From: Pseudoalteromonas luteoviolacea
Lineage (GTDB): Bacteria > Pseudomonadota > Gammaproteobacteria > Enterobacterales > Alteromonadaceae
Assembly: GCF_000814765.1 (NCBI RefSeq)
Contig: NZ_JWIC01000005.1
Location: 434,001 to 498,000 of the forward strand
Reading direction: 5' to 3'
DNA length: 64,000 bases
Below the pieces are notes generated by a model that was not told the origin of the DNA, searched no databases, and saw only the letters and a list, made by a program, of their open reading frames with translations. The translations under genes and the position numbers were made by a program. This document shows, one piece after another, positions 45,485-55,147 of this stretch. Positions within the stretch are counted from its first letter, which is position 1; each line of letters opens with the position of its first letter.

Positions 45485-46741
45485 ATGAAAAAGTGCTTTG
45501 CATATCTGATCGTATTTTTAATTAGTTCCGGTTTAGCGTTCATGTTAGCGTATAAACATGACCTGTACACTTGGGAAAAGCCGCTGCAAAATATGTGGAT
45601 ACAAGGCGGCACTTTATTTGACGCTACCTCGGAGTTTGCAATAAACAACCCGGGGATCTTAATAACCGATGGTAAAATCGCTTGTCTCGGAGAAAGCTGT
45701 CATGTTTCGCAAAACACCTTGATTATTAACGCTGCGGGAAAGTCAATTATGCCTGGTCTAATTGATTTGCATGGTCACTTCTTTGGAGGAAAAGCGCAAT
45801 CCAAACAGGACAGCCTGTTAAATACGATTTGGGATCAACTTCGCTTTTTGCCCAGTGTTAGACAAGACCTAATTAAAGCTGGCGTAACCAGTTATCGTTC
45901 TCTAGGAGATATAGCACCAGCTATCTTTGATTTAAAAAAGTCATTGTCTCAAGGTAAATTAGCGGGCCCTCGATTATTTATCGCAGGTCCAATCTTTACT
46001 GTTGCAGGGGGTCACCCTACTCAACGAAAAGACATTCCGACCTGGGTATTAAAAAAAATGACTTTTCAGTCAGAGTCACCAGAACAGATCACGGAAAAAA
46101 TCGAACAGCTAATCTTACAAGGAATAGACGGTATTAAGGTTGTTTATCAAGGTCATAGCGACAGCGTTAATGATATTGAAATGCCTCGAATGTCTCGGGA
46201 AACACTGGCTACGATTACCTCGCTTGCAAAAAAGAATGGCCTTTGGGTCGCGGCGCACACCGGTGGTCAAAACGAAACAATCGAAGCGATTAACACTGGG
46301 GTGACAAGTGTTGAACACGGTATTCGACATGGAAACATCATTCGCCAAGAGACACTTGATGCGGTTGCAAACAATCAAGTGACGTATGTTCCTACGCTCG
46401 GTCGAGAGCCAAAAGGGCATTTAAACATCCCATACCTAGCACAATCGAATGTCATGTTAGGAGTTGGCACCGACTCTCCTGTAAAAGAGCATGGTCAATA
46501 CAGTTATCATATGGAATTAAAACGTTTAGTTGATGCGGGTTTAAGCGATGCTCAAGCCGTTATCGCAGCGACAAGAAATGGCGCTATTGCCCTCAAAAAA
46601 TCAAAGCAACTTGGGACCATTGAACAGGGAAAACTTGCCGATATCCTCATCATTAATGGTCGTCCATGGGAGGCAATTAGTGATATAAAGAAAATCGACA
46701 CTGTCATAATCAATGGTCGTATCGGATATTCCGTTAACTAA
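45485..46741 (+). CDS. Membrane-anchored amidohydrolase (imidazolonepropionase/prolidase-like)
   Basis: About 418 residues. An N-terminal membrane helix (about 5-23) is followed by a TIM-barrel amidohydrolase: the metal motif DLHGH, GIKVVYQGH, VAAHTGG, SVEHGIRHG and the late Asp in GVGTDSP. Relatives include imidazolonases and Xaa-Pro or isoaspartyl peptidases. The periplasmic side is likely. The ATG at 45485 has GGAG 7 nt upstream; a GTG one codon before is less well spaced. Substrate unknown. Confidence 0.85.
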   Translation: MKKCFAYLIVFLISSGLAFMLAYKHDLYTWEKPLQNMWIQGGTLFDATSEFAINNPGILITDGKIACLGESCHVSQNTLIINAAGKSIMPGLIDLHGHFFGGKAQSKQDSLLNTIWDQLRFLPSVRQDLIKAGVTSYRSLGDIAPAIFDLKKSLSQGKLAGPRLFIAGPIFTVAGGHPTQRKDIPTWVLKKMTFQSESPEQITEKIEQLILQGIDGIKVVYQGHSDSVNDIEMPRMSRETLATITSLAKKNGLWVAAHTGGQNETIEAINTGVTSVEHGIRHGNIIRQETLDAVANNQVTYVPTLGREPKGHLNIPYLAQSNVMLGVGTDSPVKEHGQYSYHMELKRLVDAGLSDAQAVIAATRNGAIALKKSKQLGTIEQGKLADILIINGRPWEAISDIKKIDTVIINGRIGYSVN

Positions 46742-47156
46742 GCTAACAGAACCAAGCTTGTCGTTTTTGATGACAACGAATATATCAATAACGACAACCT
46801 GTATCATGAAAACGTCAATTTGCTACACACTATTTAACACTACTAGCTAGCATCGCGAGAGGAAATAAGCCTCTCGCCTTACATTAGTCTTATATTTTTA
46901 AGCTTATCGTACAGCAACTGATTCTATCGTCGAAGCGGTTATTAAGAAATTGAACAGTGCTGATTACCACTTGTTTTATCAACGACGGCTTGTCGCTCTT
47001 TACTGAAGTTCAGCGACAAGCCAGTTTGAGTCTTTCAGTACAGTTCGTCTAATCTAAAACACAAACAAAAAGCCGTTGATGATCAAACAAGCTTTTGTAT
47101 AAGCAAGTTGCACGGACGTATTCCCAGGGTGTGTGCGCTTAATACAAACGTGAACG
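46742..47156. other. Intergenic region with two strong hairpins
   Basis: 415 bp between convergent genes. The first hairpin, GCGAGAGG/CCTCTCGC (46855-46877, 7-nt loop), and the second, GGCTTGTCGCT/AGCGACAAGCC (46987-47022, 14-nt loop), are perfect; neither has a long T run. They may be terminators for the amidohydrolase (plus) and GNAT (minus) genes. No open reading frame is supported. Confidence 0.6.
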
Positions 47157-47792
47157 TTAAATCCGTTTGATAAGCAGCTTAATCCCTTCATGTTCTGTAA
47201 TTTCAAAAAAGGGTTGTTCACCACCTAAAGTGAACTCTCTGTATTTAATAAATGCTTTTTCTTCAAACCCCAATTTATTTTCGAAAATATGTTGGGAAAC
47301 ATTTCCAGTAGCTTCAGCCTGCGCATATTCGAAGCCCTTTTTCTTGGCCTCGCTCATGCACTCAGATATCAATTTGTTAACGACTCCCTGTCCTTTGTAC
47401 CTATCGTCCATTGCAACAAACTTAATATTTAAATAAGTATTATCTGGTAAAGTTTCACCCCTAAAATAGCGATTATTGAGCGTTGTTATCAAAGTCGCAA
47501 TTGGATTGCTTGGCCCTTCGTCATTGGTATCAGCTTGATTAAGCGCCTCGGCCAGATCTGAAGCCAAAATAGCGCCAATAATTTTATTCGTTGTCAATTC
47601 TTTGGCTACAAATCCCAACCCATTATTTGCGCAATGCTGCGTTAAATCCAGGATAAACTCAGCAAACTCTTTTGGTGGAGCGTTATTTACTGCGGCCAAT
47701 GGCTCTCTTTCATTAAATGTAGTGACAACGAGTTTGGCTGCTTCGTGTATATTTTGACTATGAATAGTATCTACTGAAAATTTAAAATACAT
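47157..47792 (-). CDS. GNAT family acetyltransferase
   Basis: This 211-residue acetyl-CoA-dependent N-acetyltransferase has the pyrophosphate-binding loop RYKGQGVVNKL, FVAKE and NKLGFEE of the fold. Length and the GEQPFFEIT tail differ from RimI-type enzymes; it resembles the broader group of small-molecule acetyltransferases. It stands alone on the minus strand. Acceptor unknown. Confidence 0.8.
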   Translation of the reverse strand: MYFKFSVDTIHSQNIHEAAKLVVTTFNEREPLAAVNNAPPKEFAEFILDLTQHCANNGLGFVAKELTTNKIIGAILASDLAEALNQADTNDEGPSNPIATLITTLNNRYFRGETLPDNTYLNIKFVAMDDRYKGQGVVNKLISECMSEAKKKGFEYAQAEATGNVSQHIFENKLGFEEKAFIKYREFTLGGEQPFFEITEHEGIKLLIKRI

Positions 47793-48074
47793 AAATTGAC
47801 ATACTACTATGGGTTATCTTGTGCAAGAGTATAAGCAGGCAAGCTTAGTTTTTCCATGAAGTTGAAACACAACAAGGTCTATACCGCAGACCTTTCCTAA
47901 GCCCTTTTGGGCAGCGTGTGTTGTTTAAAAAAACAAGCCGCTCTACAAACTGATATGAATGTGAATTGAGTTAAATTTCTTAAATTCGCTCATAGCTGCC
48001 AGCCAAATGAAGTCTCCCCCCCTTCACATATGCTGTGAGTTCAGATATGAGCGACAATCACTCACAGAACCAAA

Positions 48075-48806
48075 TTAATTTTGTTGGTCACGGATATTCT
48101 TCAAATTTACTCTGCCGGAACCATCATTTATCAACTCGAACGATTGTGCATTTCGCACAGAAATACTACCAGAGCCGTCATCAACTGACACTTTACCTGT
48201 GACGTTATCAACGACCACCTTACCCGAGCCATCTTCTATCCACACATTACCTTTAATATCCTCAACTACGATTTTGCCTGAACCATCATCAATATCTAAC
48301 TCACCTTGAACACTAGAAACCTCAATGCTGCCAGAGCCATCATCTATATTTATAGAAGTGAGATTATCCATGATATTAATCGAACCAGAGCCATCATCAA
48401 TACTTTGAACACTTGCATGTGATACATCAATCGAGCCTGACTCGTCTTTGATCTGTGTAATTAAACTTTTTGGCGCGGTAATTGAAAGATGGACTAACGT
48501 GTTGTTGACCCTGTTATGGCACACATTGGCTTTTAGCAAAGCGTAACTTCCACGCTGGGATAAATCTAAGCAATAATCCCCTCCTTCGCTTGACTGAAAA
48601 ATCTCAGCGGTAACGCTAATTTTGTCCGTGTCTTCTCCTATCAATTTGAGGCTGCCCGCTCCTGCATCGATTTTAAATTGGTCAACCTCTTTGGCTGATA
48701 ATGTCAAAGAGGTGCTTTTTACAAATTCATAATCCGAAGAGTAATATTGGTTTGCTGAAGCGTAAAGTGAAGATAATGCCAGTGCTGTAAACATGAAAGC
48801 TTTCAT
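48075..48806 (-). CDS. Secreted repeat protein (DUF4097-like, DGSG repeats)
   Basis: This 243-residue protein has a signal peptide (about 1-18), an N-terminal beta domain (about 30-118) with two Cys, and then seven repeats of 17-18 residues starting with DDGSG (for example DDGSGKIVVEDIKGNVWI). The regular DGSG-x-hydrophobic pattern predicts a right-handed beta-solenoid with one turn per repeat, and the acidic Asp pairs might bind calcium. Function unknown; it is probably periplasmic or surface-exposed. Confidence 0.75.
   Translation of the reverse strand: MKAFMFTALALSSLYASANQYYSSDYEFVKSTSLTLSAKEVDQFKIDAGAGSLKLIGEDTDKISVTAEIFQSSEGGDYCLDLSQRGSYALLKANVCHNRVNNTLVHLSITAPKSLITQIKDESGSIDVSHASVQSIDDGSGSINIMDNLTSINIDDGSGSIEVSSVQGELDIDDGSGKIVVEDIKGNVWIEDGSGKVVVDNVTGKVSVDDGSGSISVRNAQSFELINDGSGRVNLKNIRDQQN
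48078..48449 (-). repeat. Array of seven 18-codon DGSG repeats
   Basis: Residues 120-243: the units begin at residues 120, 137, 155, 173, 191, 209 and 227. The first is 17 residues long, the next five are exactly 18, and the last is the 17-residue C-terminal unit. Each has DDGSG or a close variant followed by alternating hydrophobics. The spacing is too regular to be chance. Confidence 0.85.
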
Positions 48807-49228
48807 CTTGTTGTCCTTTTTATACGATATTTAACAGTTAAGACGCAGCCACTATACAAAAGGTTTAAACACGATTTAGGTTTTTCTGTCATGATATTGA
48901 GTTTGCCAATAAAGACCTAAACTCCTTCCACAACAGATTCAAGCCTAAATTAAAAAATGTTCAATAGAATAAGAGAAAGAACTCATAGTACAAGTAAGCT
49001 TCGCAATAACTTAACATCACAACTGATTTAATTATTGGGCATATCACGAGACACCTACCTAATTTAAGTCAATTGCGATACAAAGGTGAGTGAAGTTTAG
49101 ATTTTTAGGGGAGTTCAGATATACCGTGGTTTTGTATAGTGCTCGAACAACGTAATGGGACTTGATGCCACTAGCGGCCGACAAAGCGACCGCTAGCTGA
49201 TAGCGTATGTAATGATTCGTGCATTTAC
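48807..49228. other. Intergenic region
   Basis: 422 bp between two minus-strand genes. It contains the hairpin CTAGCGG/CCGCTAG (49171-49196), a probable 3' structure of the upstream lipoprotein gene, and a widely spaced repeat TTTAGGT/ACCTAAA (48870-48930). No coding frame is supported. Confidence 0.5.
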
Positions 49229-49642
49229 TTACTTGCAACTAAATGACAGGTTAATTTGATAAGGTTCGCCCATAGTATCTTCTGCAATACCACCGCCAAT
49301 CCACATTGCGGTGCCCAGATCATCGACACGTCCACCACCTAAAATTGACATACCTGCACCTGCGACTTCGACTGCCTCAGCTAAATTGCGATTTTTCAAA
49401 TACTCATCTTCTGGCATCGAACCCATGTAAGTAATCGTTTCATTGACAATATACGCACGCGTGCTGCCGTTCTCACTACAATAATAGTTGGCTTGTTCTA
49501 GTGCTTCTTCGCCTGCTTTTTGTCGCGTTTCAGAAGTTAGGTTGACGTAATGCTTACCATCTTGTGATGGTCTTACATTATTATGATGCGCACAGCCACT
49601 TGCCAATAAAGCGATCATTGATACAGTTAATAGTTTTTTCAT
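49229..49642 (-). CDS. Small lipoprotein
   Basis: About 137 residues; lipoprotein signal MKKLLTVSMIALLASGC, then a mature domain with two further Cys and a Gly-rich hydrophobic stretch (VAGAGMSILGGGRVDDLG). GGGG lies 7 nt before the ATG at 49642; the open frame 14 codons further upstream is leader. No family recognised. Monocistronic. Confidence 0.75.
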   Translation of the reverse strand: MKKLLTVSMIALLASGCAHHNNVRPSQDGKHYVNLTSETRQKAGEEALEQANYYCSENGSTRAYIVNETITYMGSMPEDEYLKNRNLAEAVEVAGAGMSILGGGRVDDLGTAMWIGGGIAEDTMGEPYQINLSFSCK

Positions 49643-50462
49643 TGTTTTTCCCCAATCATGTTTGATGTGGAAATCATAGTTCAAGCGGGTGTGTGAATCA
49701 GTCAGGGAATGTTTGAAAATGTAATATTTCCACTAAATAAATTGACAGTTAAGTGGCTGTTACCGCTTTCATCAGTATTTAAATACGAGTGTGCTAGGCA
49801 GAGGTCACTAATCAAGTCTCAGCGTTAGAGTGACTCCACTACCTACTAGGTTTGGCGCTTAAACTAAACTCACTTTACTCAAAAAAAGAATTACTCTTGC
49901 TAAAAAGCGTGAAGCAAAACCATACAAGTGCACCTACGAAAAGATAATACAGCATAAATTCTTACCACTTTAAATTTGCCCCAGTCAAACATGCAACCAA
50001 AGGTCAATAACAATTAAAAGACACCAGAATTCTAACACTCATATCGGAAACAATTAAGGTACAAAGCACACAATCAGATAAAGTTATGAAGAAAATCATT
50101 ATTTATATATTTCAAATAAAAAATCATACCAGGCTGATTTAAAAGCATAATATTTTAAAATCCATAAAGGCCTCATTGAGCACGACCTCTCAGGACAACA
50201 TACACGTTATGACAATCTGAATAATAAGTTTCGTAGAACGTGAAACGTTGTCATATCCTACAAAACGCGGGCCCCCTCTAGTTACTCTCACAAGACACCT
50301 ATCACTTTTTGAACCAACAATGCCCTTATCAAAGTGAGCATTTGTTAACCACAAAGCTGCCGTAAAGGTTAAAAAAACCTCAATCAAACCGAATAAACAT
50401 GCATCAATGCGCGAATTTATATATCATCCGCGCGATTAAAACTAAAACGTAGGACAACAAGT
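49643..50462. other. Large intergenic region between divergent genes
   Basis: 820 bp without a supported gene. It contains the start regions of the lipoprotein (minus) and transporter (plus) genes, a short hairpin AGGTT/AACCT near 50366-50380 and a palindrome AACGT-N3-ACGTT near 50238-50250. No CRISPR, tRNA or mobile element was seen. Short open frames on the minus strand have no ribosome sites. Confidence 0.5.
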
Positions 50463-51716
50463 ATGAGTAATTCACAAGTGGGAGGCGCGAATGACGTGGT
50501 CAATATCAGCGAATCACGCTGGACCCAACATGATACTAATTGGGTACTCAGTCTGTTTGGTACAGCTGTAGGCGCGGGTATTTTATTCTTACCAATCAAT
50601 ATTGGCATTGGTGGGTTTTGGCCCTTAATGATCATGGCTGTACTTGCTTTTCCGATGACTTATTTGGCACACCGAGGTCTTGCTCGATTTGTATTATCCT
50701 CGAAAAATAGCGACTCAGATTTTACCGACGTTGTCGAAGAGCATTTTGGTGCCACCAGTGGTCGCTTGATCTCATTGCTATACTTTTTCTCAATATTCCC
50801 AATATTACTTATTTACGGTGTCGGTTTAACCAACACCGTTGATAGCTTCATGGTAAACCAGCTGGAGATGGAGTCATTACCAAGAGTTTTACTGTCTGGT
50901 GTACTTGTTGCTGGCATGATCGCAATCATGCTAGGGGGTGAGAAGTTGCTCCTTAGAGCCTTTGCGGTACTTGTTTATCCATTAGTCGGCGTGCTGCTGT
51001 TTCTCTCTTTATATCTAATCCCTAATTGGCAACTTCCAACGATATCTGCTCCTGATGTGGGCTCATTAACTGAGACACTCTGGCTGTCAGTACCCATTGT
51101 TGTATTTTCTTTTAGCCACGCCGCGGCGATTTCTAGCTTTGCTAACACACAACGCAGACACTATAAGTCAGAAGCCACTCTCAAAGCTGAGAGTATTCTG
51201 CGCAACACCGCGTTGATGCTCATCGCATTCGTCTTGTTGTTTGTATTTTCGTGTATTTTCTCACTAACCCCTGAGCAAATGACTGAGGCAAAAGAGGCTA
51301 ATGTATCTGTGCTGTCTTATTTGGCTAACGTATACAACAACCCATTTATTGAAACACTCGGTCCATTGGTTGCATTTATTGCCATTACTTCTTCATTCTT
51401 AGGGCACTTTTTAGGTGCAAGAGAGAGTTTCAATGGTCTGGTCACAAAACAAACCTCTATCAGCTATAAAGCAGCTGACAAGTTAGGCGTTGTGGTGATG
51501 TTTATCTCTATTTGGATTTGTGCGGTGATCAACCCAAGTATTCTAGACATGATGGGGGCAATATCGGGCCCGATCATCGCCTTGATACTGTTTGTCATGC
51601 CAACAATCGCAATTTATAAAGTGCCAGCATTACAAAAGTACAAGGGTAAGCTAAGCACATACTTTGTACTTACGGTTGGTCTGTTAGCGGTATCGGCCTT
51701 GCTATTTAATATGTAG
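50463..51716 (+). CDS. Amino acid transporter, HAAAP (SdaC/serine-type) family
   Basis: This 417-residue inner-membrane protein has about eleven helices. The N-terminal LFGTAVGAGILFLPINIGIGG motif is typical of hydroxy/aromatic amino acid permeases such as SdaC; the central FSFSHAAAISSF is also conserved. It probably takes up serine, threonine or an aromatic amino acid with H+ or Na+. Monocistronic; followed by a strong terminator. Confidence 0.88.
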   Translation: MSNSQVGGANDVVNISESRWTQHDTNWVLSLFGTAVGAGILFLPINIGIGGFWPLMIMAVLAFPMTYLAHRGLARFVLSSKNSDSDFTDVVEEHFGATSGRLISLLYFFSIFPILLIYGVGLTNTVDSFMVNQLEMESLPRVLLSGVLVAGMIAIMLGGEKLLLRAFAVLVYPLVGVLLFLSLYLIPNWQLPTISAPDVGSLTETLWLSVPIVVFSFSHAAAISSFANTQRRHYKSEATLKAESILRNTALMLIAFVLLFVFSCIFSLTPEQMTEAKEANVSVLSYLANVYNNPFIETLGPLVAFIAITSSFLGHFLGARESFNGLVTKQTSISYKAADKLGVVVMFISIWICAVINPSILDMMGAISGPIIALILFVMPTIAIYKVPALQKYKGKLSTYFVLTVGLLAVSALLFNM

Positions 51717-51723
51717 GTCAAAA

Positions 51724-51756
51724 AAATAGGTGTGATCGGGCTGATCACACCTATTT
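51724..51756. terminator. Bidirectional terminator
   Basis: The perfect 14-bp stem AAATAGGTGTGATC/GATCACACCTATTT has a 5-nt loop. It lies between the convergent transporter and diguanylate cyclase genes; T-rich ends appear on both strands. Confidence 0.9.
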
Positions 51757-51762
51757 CTGCCA

Positions 51763-52686
51763 CTACTTTTCATTAATTAAATAAGCCTGATCTCTCCCGT
51801 TTGACTTAGCTTTATAAAGCCCTTCGTCCGCTTTTTGGATCAGATCTTCAACATTGTCATACACACCATATTGCCCTACTGCGACACCAGCACTGACTGT
51901 CACCACATCAAATTCAGATTTACAATGCGGGATTTCAAGCCCTCTAACAGCATGCACAATCGACTGCGCAATTTTCAGCGCGCCTTCTTCGCTCGTGTTA
52001 GGCAGCAAAACAGCAAACTCCTCGCCGCCATATCTAAATACGCTATCAAGTGGTCGGTTCACCATTTTCACAGCAACCTTTGCAACCGCTTTTAACGCAT
52101 CGTCACCTTGTAAATGTCCATACTGATCATTAAATAACTTAAAGTAGTCAATATCTAGCATAATGATAGACATACACTGCTGTTGTCTGAGGTTTTGCCG
52201 AAATAAACGCGTGCACTCCATGTCGAAGTAGCGCCGATTAAATACCTCAGTCAGGCCGTCAAAAAAAGAGTACTGCTTTAATATGTCGGTTTGACGCTTA
52301 TATTTTAAGTGGGTTCTCACTCGATTAACTAATGTCCGGGCCACAATCGGCTTACCTAAAAAGTCAACTGCCCCCGCATCCCAGCAAAGCTCTTGTTGAT
52401 TTTCATTCGTGTTGGAGGTGACAAATATAATGGGAATGTCATTTAACTCATCCATGGCTTGAATTTTTTTACACGCTTCAAGCCCTGTCATTCCACCTAA
52501 GATCCAGTCCATCAAAATTAAATCTGGGGGAGATTTGAGGCAATAATTTATCGCCTCTTCGGCACTGTCAACTGCGTCGACACGGCACAATCCATCTAAG
52601 CAAGCACCCAGCACTTTTTGCGTCAGTGCTGAGTCCTCTACAATTAAAACTAAACTATCACTGAGGTCGTCAATTTCCTTGAACAC
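51763..52686 (-). CDS. Response regulator with GGDEF domain (diguanylate cyclase)
   Basis: A 307-residue protein: receiver domain (1-125; VEDSALTQ, phospho-acceptor in LILMDWILGG, Lys in FLGKP) followed by a GGDEF domain (about 140-300) with catalytic motif RYGGEEFAVLL and IMLDIDYFKLFND. It makes cyclic di-GMP when phosphorylated. No I-site RxxD is seen just before GGEEF (residues there read RPLDSVF). The start is GTG with GAGGG upstream. No kinase gene is adjacent. Confidence 0.93.
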   Translation of the reverse strand: MFKEIDDLSDSLVLIVEDSALTQKVLGACLDGLCRVDAVDSAEEAINYCLKSPPDLILMDWILGGMTGLEACKKIQAMDELNDIPIIFVTSNTNENQQELCWDAGAVDFLGKPIVARTLVNRVRTHLKYKRQTDILKQYSFFDGLTEVFNRRYFDMECTRLFRQNLRQQQCMSIIMLDIDYFKLFNDQYGHLQGDDALKAVAKVAVKMVNRPLDSVFRYGGEEFAVLLPNTSEEGALKIAQSIVHAVRGLEIPHCKSEFDVVTVSAGVAVGQYGVYDNVEDLIQKADEGLYKAKSNGRDQAYLINEK

Positions 52687-52822
52687 GTTACCCTCTAAAA
52701 TAATTAGATATGCTTACGTTGTTTATAGCGAATACTTCTACACCTCACAAGAACAAAAAGCGAAATCTTATAAAAAATACTTTTATGTCCTAATGATTCT
52801 CAAGTAACGCCTGTTTTCTGGC

Positions 52823-53386
52823 TTAGTTTAATGATTTATCAGGCCAAAACTTTGTCCCTTTCACTGTTGCCTGTAGCGCAAGGCCACTTTGAGTAAGCGT
52901 ATAAACAGACATATTGCCGTAATATACCTCGCCTTGAACCGCAGCACCTTTATCAGAAGCTTTTGCAGCTGCATCCGCATTACCACCAAAAGTCCAACCG
53001 TGATTGACGAATGTATCTAAGGCTTCGGCAGTATGGAACACAACAATTAAGCGATAATCTTTAACACCTAACCCAAGCCCGACGCCACCTTCAGCCATAT
53101 TCATATAAGTAAACTGGCCTGTTTGGTTATTTTGCACAACGCCATAACCCGTGCCCGCAGAGACTAAAAGCAAATTGATGTTTGCATTTGAAAAGACGGC
53201 ATAGCCCACAGCTGAGCGTAGCTGCGCTCGAGTGTCTGGCTTTTCTTTGTATAATTGAGAGAGTGTTTCATTCTTCATCTTCATGATTTGAGCACGTTTT
53301 TGCACATTATCACCCGCGCCCATAGATGCACATCCCGAAACAATTACCATGGCTAACACAAGGCTCAGACTTATCAACTTCTTCAT
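52823..53386 (-). CDS. YSC84-type (SYLF domain) lipoprotein
   Basis: This 187-residue protein has a lipoprotein signal with lipobox VSGC (Cys about 19) and a SYLF domain: SAVGYAVFSNANINLLLVSA, GTGYGVV, MAEGGVGLGLGVKDYRLIVVF, then VQGEVYYGNMSVYTLTQSG. SYLF domains bind lipids in eukaryotes; bacterial lipoproteins of this family have no settled role. Monocistronic. Confidence 0.85.
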   Translation of the reverse strand: MKKLISLSLVLAMVIVSGCASMGAGDNVQKRAQIMKMKNETLSQLYKEKPDTRAQLRSAVGYAVFSNANINLLLVSAGTGYGVVQNNQTGQFTYMNMAEGGVGLGLGVKDYRLIVVFHTAEALDTFVNHGWTFGGNADAAAKASDKGAAVQGEVYYGNMSVYTLTQSGLALQATVKGTKFWPDKSLN

Positions 53387-53571
53387 TCTTAAACTCCTAA
53401 CAACATTAACAGGCGCGGTCTTCTACAAGGTGAATCACGCCATATGGGGCTAAAATGCAAGATTGAAGTTTAGCGTAAGATGAACAAACACAAATAAAGA
53501 TGTATAAAAGTGTCATTGAGCACAGGTAATGCCATAAATTAATACAAGCGATGAGAAAACCCTAAAACGAA

Positions 53572-53676
53572 AATAAAAAGGCCACCATAAAATGGTGGCC
53601 TTTAACACATCATGGGTAATCATGAAAGGGATAAATGTGAAAACAACTTCATTGTAGCGACTAGGTAGTAAATTAA
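53572..53676 (-). ncRNA. Candidate small RNA ending at a strong terminator
   Basis: Between two divergent genes the minus strand has TATAAT (complement of 53683-53688) followed about 75 nt later by a perfect terminator with TTTTTATTTT. This would give an RNA of about 105 nt. No -35 match is visible and the only frame is 10 codons long. Existence is inferred. Confidence 0.35.
53577..53603 (-). terminator. Rho-independent terminator in a divergent intergenic region
   Basis: The 12-bp perfect stem AAAGGCCACCAT/ATGGTGGCCTTT has a 3-nt loop and a long T-rich tail on the minus strand. Neither flanking gene ends here, so it points to an unrecognised transcript. Confidence 0.8.
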
Positions 53677-53835
53677 AATCATATTATAATGATTAATTAG
53701 TTCGGTTTTTTCGATGCTTTGATTGAACAAAGCTTAGATCTCGGTCCATGTAGGCTTGCACCTGACTTTTTTCACCTTTCGCTCGATTTATTCTCTACGA
53801 CCTTTTACCATAACGAAAAACAGTAATTTGATGTT

Positions 53836-54699
53836 ATGTATTATCTCTCTTTTGTTACCCTTATATGGGCATTTTCGTTCAGTTTGATTGGCGTTTACCT
53901 CGCAGGTCAAGTTGACACCTGGTTCTCAGCTTTTAGCAGAGTCGCGATTGCGTTACTTATTTTTTTGCCATTTACTAAGTTATCGAATGTAACAGCGCGC
54001 GTCGCACTGACGTTAATGGCAATAGGGGCAATTCAAATTGGTTTAATGTACGGCTTTTACTACCACTCTTTTCTCTACTTAAGCGTACCTGAAGTACTCT
54101 TGTTTACCGTCATGACGCCCGTTTACATCACGGTCATTAATGACTTACTAGAAAGAAAACTCCAACTTCACTATCTATTTGTCGCTTTGCTCGCTACTGC
54201 GGGTGCGATTACTATTCGCCAAGCTAACATAAATGAAGATTTCTGGTTTGGGCTATTACTCGTTCAAGGTGCTAATGTGTGCTTTGCGCTTGGACAGGTT
54301 TTGTATAAAAGATTACCGACTCAGACCCCTCTGCCCGCGCAGCATACTTGTTTTGGTTTTTTCTTTTTAGGTGCCCTAATTGTCACAGGGCTGAGTTACG
54401 TACTGCTTGGCAACAGTGAAAAACTGCCAACCACCGAATTTCAATGGGGCATATTAATCTATCTAGGACTCATCGCCTCGGGGCTCGGTTACTTCCTGTG
54501 GAATAAGGGCGCAACGCTGGTTTCTGTTGGCAATTTAGCGATCATGAACAACGTTTTGATCCCCGCAGGCGTCTTAGTCAATGTCATCATTTGGAACCGA
54601 CAAGCAGACCTATTATCCCTATCACTAGGCAGCGGCATTATTTGTACAGCCTTGTTTATCAACTATCTTTTTGAAAAAAGAGCAGCTCGTCAAAAATAA
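53836..54699 (+). CDS. DMT superfamily (EamA) transporter
   Basis: This 287-residue protein has ten predicted membrane helices in two EamA repeats, with characteristic ends (LIWAFSFSLIGVYLAGQ; YLGLIASGLGYFLWNKG; LNNLLIP-like MNNVLIPAG). Such carriers export or import small metabolites, often amino acids. The gene has only a weak ribosome site before ATG 53836 and converges with a GNAT gene 14 bp downstream. Confidence 0.85.
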   Translation: MYYLSFVTLIWAFSFSLIGVYLAGQVDTWFSAFSRVAIALLIFLPFTKLSNVTARVALTLMAIGAIQIGLMYGFYYHSFLYLSVPEVLLFTVMTPVYITVINDLLERKLQLHYLFVALLATAGAITIRQANINEDFWFGLLLVQGANVCFALGQVLYKRLPTQTPLPAQHTCFGFFFLGALIVTGLSYVLLGNSEKLPTTEFQWGILIYLGLIASGLGYFLWNKGATLVSVGNLAIMNNVLIPAGVLVNVIIWNRQADLLSLSLGSGIICTALFINYLFEKRAARQK

Positions 54700-54712
54700 C
54701 CTTGATGACAAT

Positions 54713-55147
54713 TTAGAGCGTTTTTAAAAAGTGAATCTTACTGTCAGTGCCATCTTCTAGTGGGTGGCACGCCACGATGCTGTAGTTGTTTTTTAATAAC
54801 ATCATGAGCATATTTTTAAATTTATTCATTGATTTAACAGCGATGCTTTCAAAACCCGAAGACCGACACCATCGCTCTTGCTCATTTAACAATGTTTGTG
54901 CGATGCCCTCACCTCTAAATTCTGGTACTACTGCACCTAGCCAACTGTAAAAATGTTTCTCATCCTCGGCGTACCCAAGCTTATATGCGATAGGTTTACC
55001 CTCTCTTTTCGCAACTAGCAGCAATACTGTTTTACCTTGTAATCGTGTTTCTATAAGCTGTTTTGTTTTTGGTGTCGAAAACTCAGGAATTTGATTTTCA
55101 ATCTCCATGAGCTCATCAATACTTCCCCGCTCAATTACGCAAGCCAT
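54713..55147 (-). CDS. GNAT family acetyltransferase
   Basis: This 144-residue compact GNAT protein has the acetyl-CoA loop VPEFRGEGIAQTLL and the C-terminal SSGFESIAVKS strand-helix. Its tail (MNKFKNMLMMLLKNNYSIV) suits the small GNATs that act on free amines or peptides. Acceptor unknown. Monocistronic. Confidence 0.82.
   Translation of the reverse strand: MACVIERGSIDELMEIENQIPEFSTPKTKQLIETRLQGKTVLLLVAKREGKPIAYKLGYAEDEKHFYSWLGAVVPEFRGEGIAQTLLNEQERWCRSSGFESIAVKSMNKFKNMLMMLLKNNYSIVACHPLEDGTDSKIHFLKTL

Noticed and set aside
47793..48074. Inverted repeat CTGTGAGT/ACTCACAG after the DGSG-repeat gene and a C7 run
   Set aside because: The loop is 19 nt with no T run; too weak to call a terminator, and the C run has no clear role.
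50190..50387. Minus-strand frame of about 65 codons in the large intergenic region
   Set aside because: No ribosome site, no domain, and a repetitive charged sequence; likely chance.
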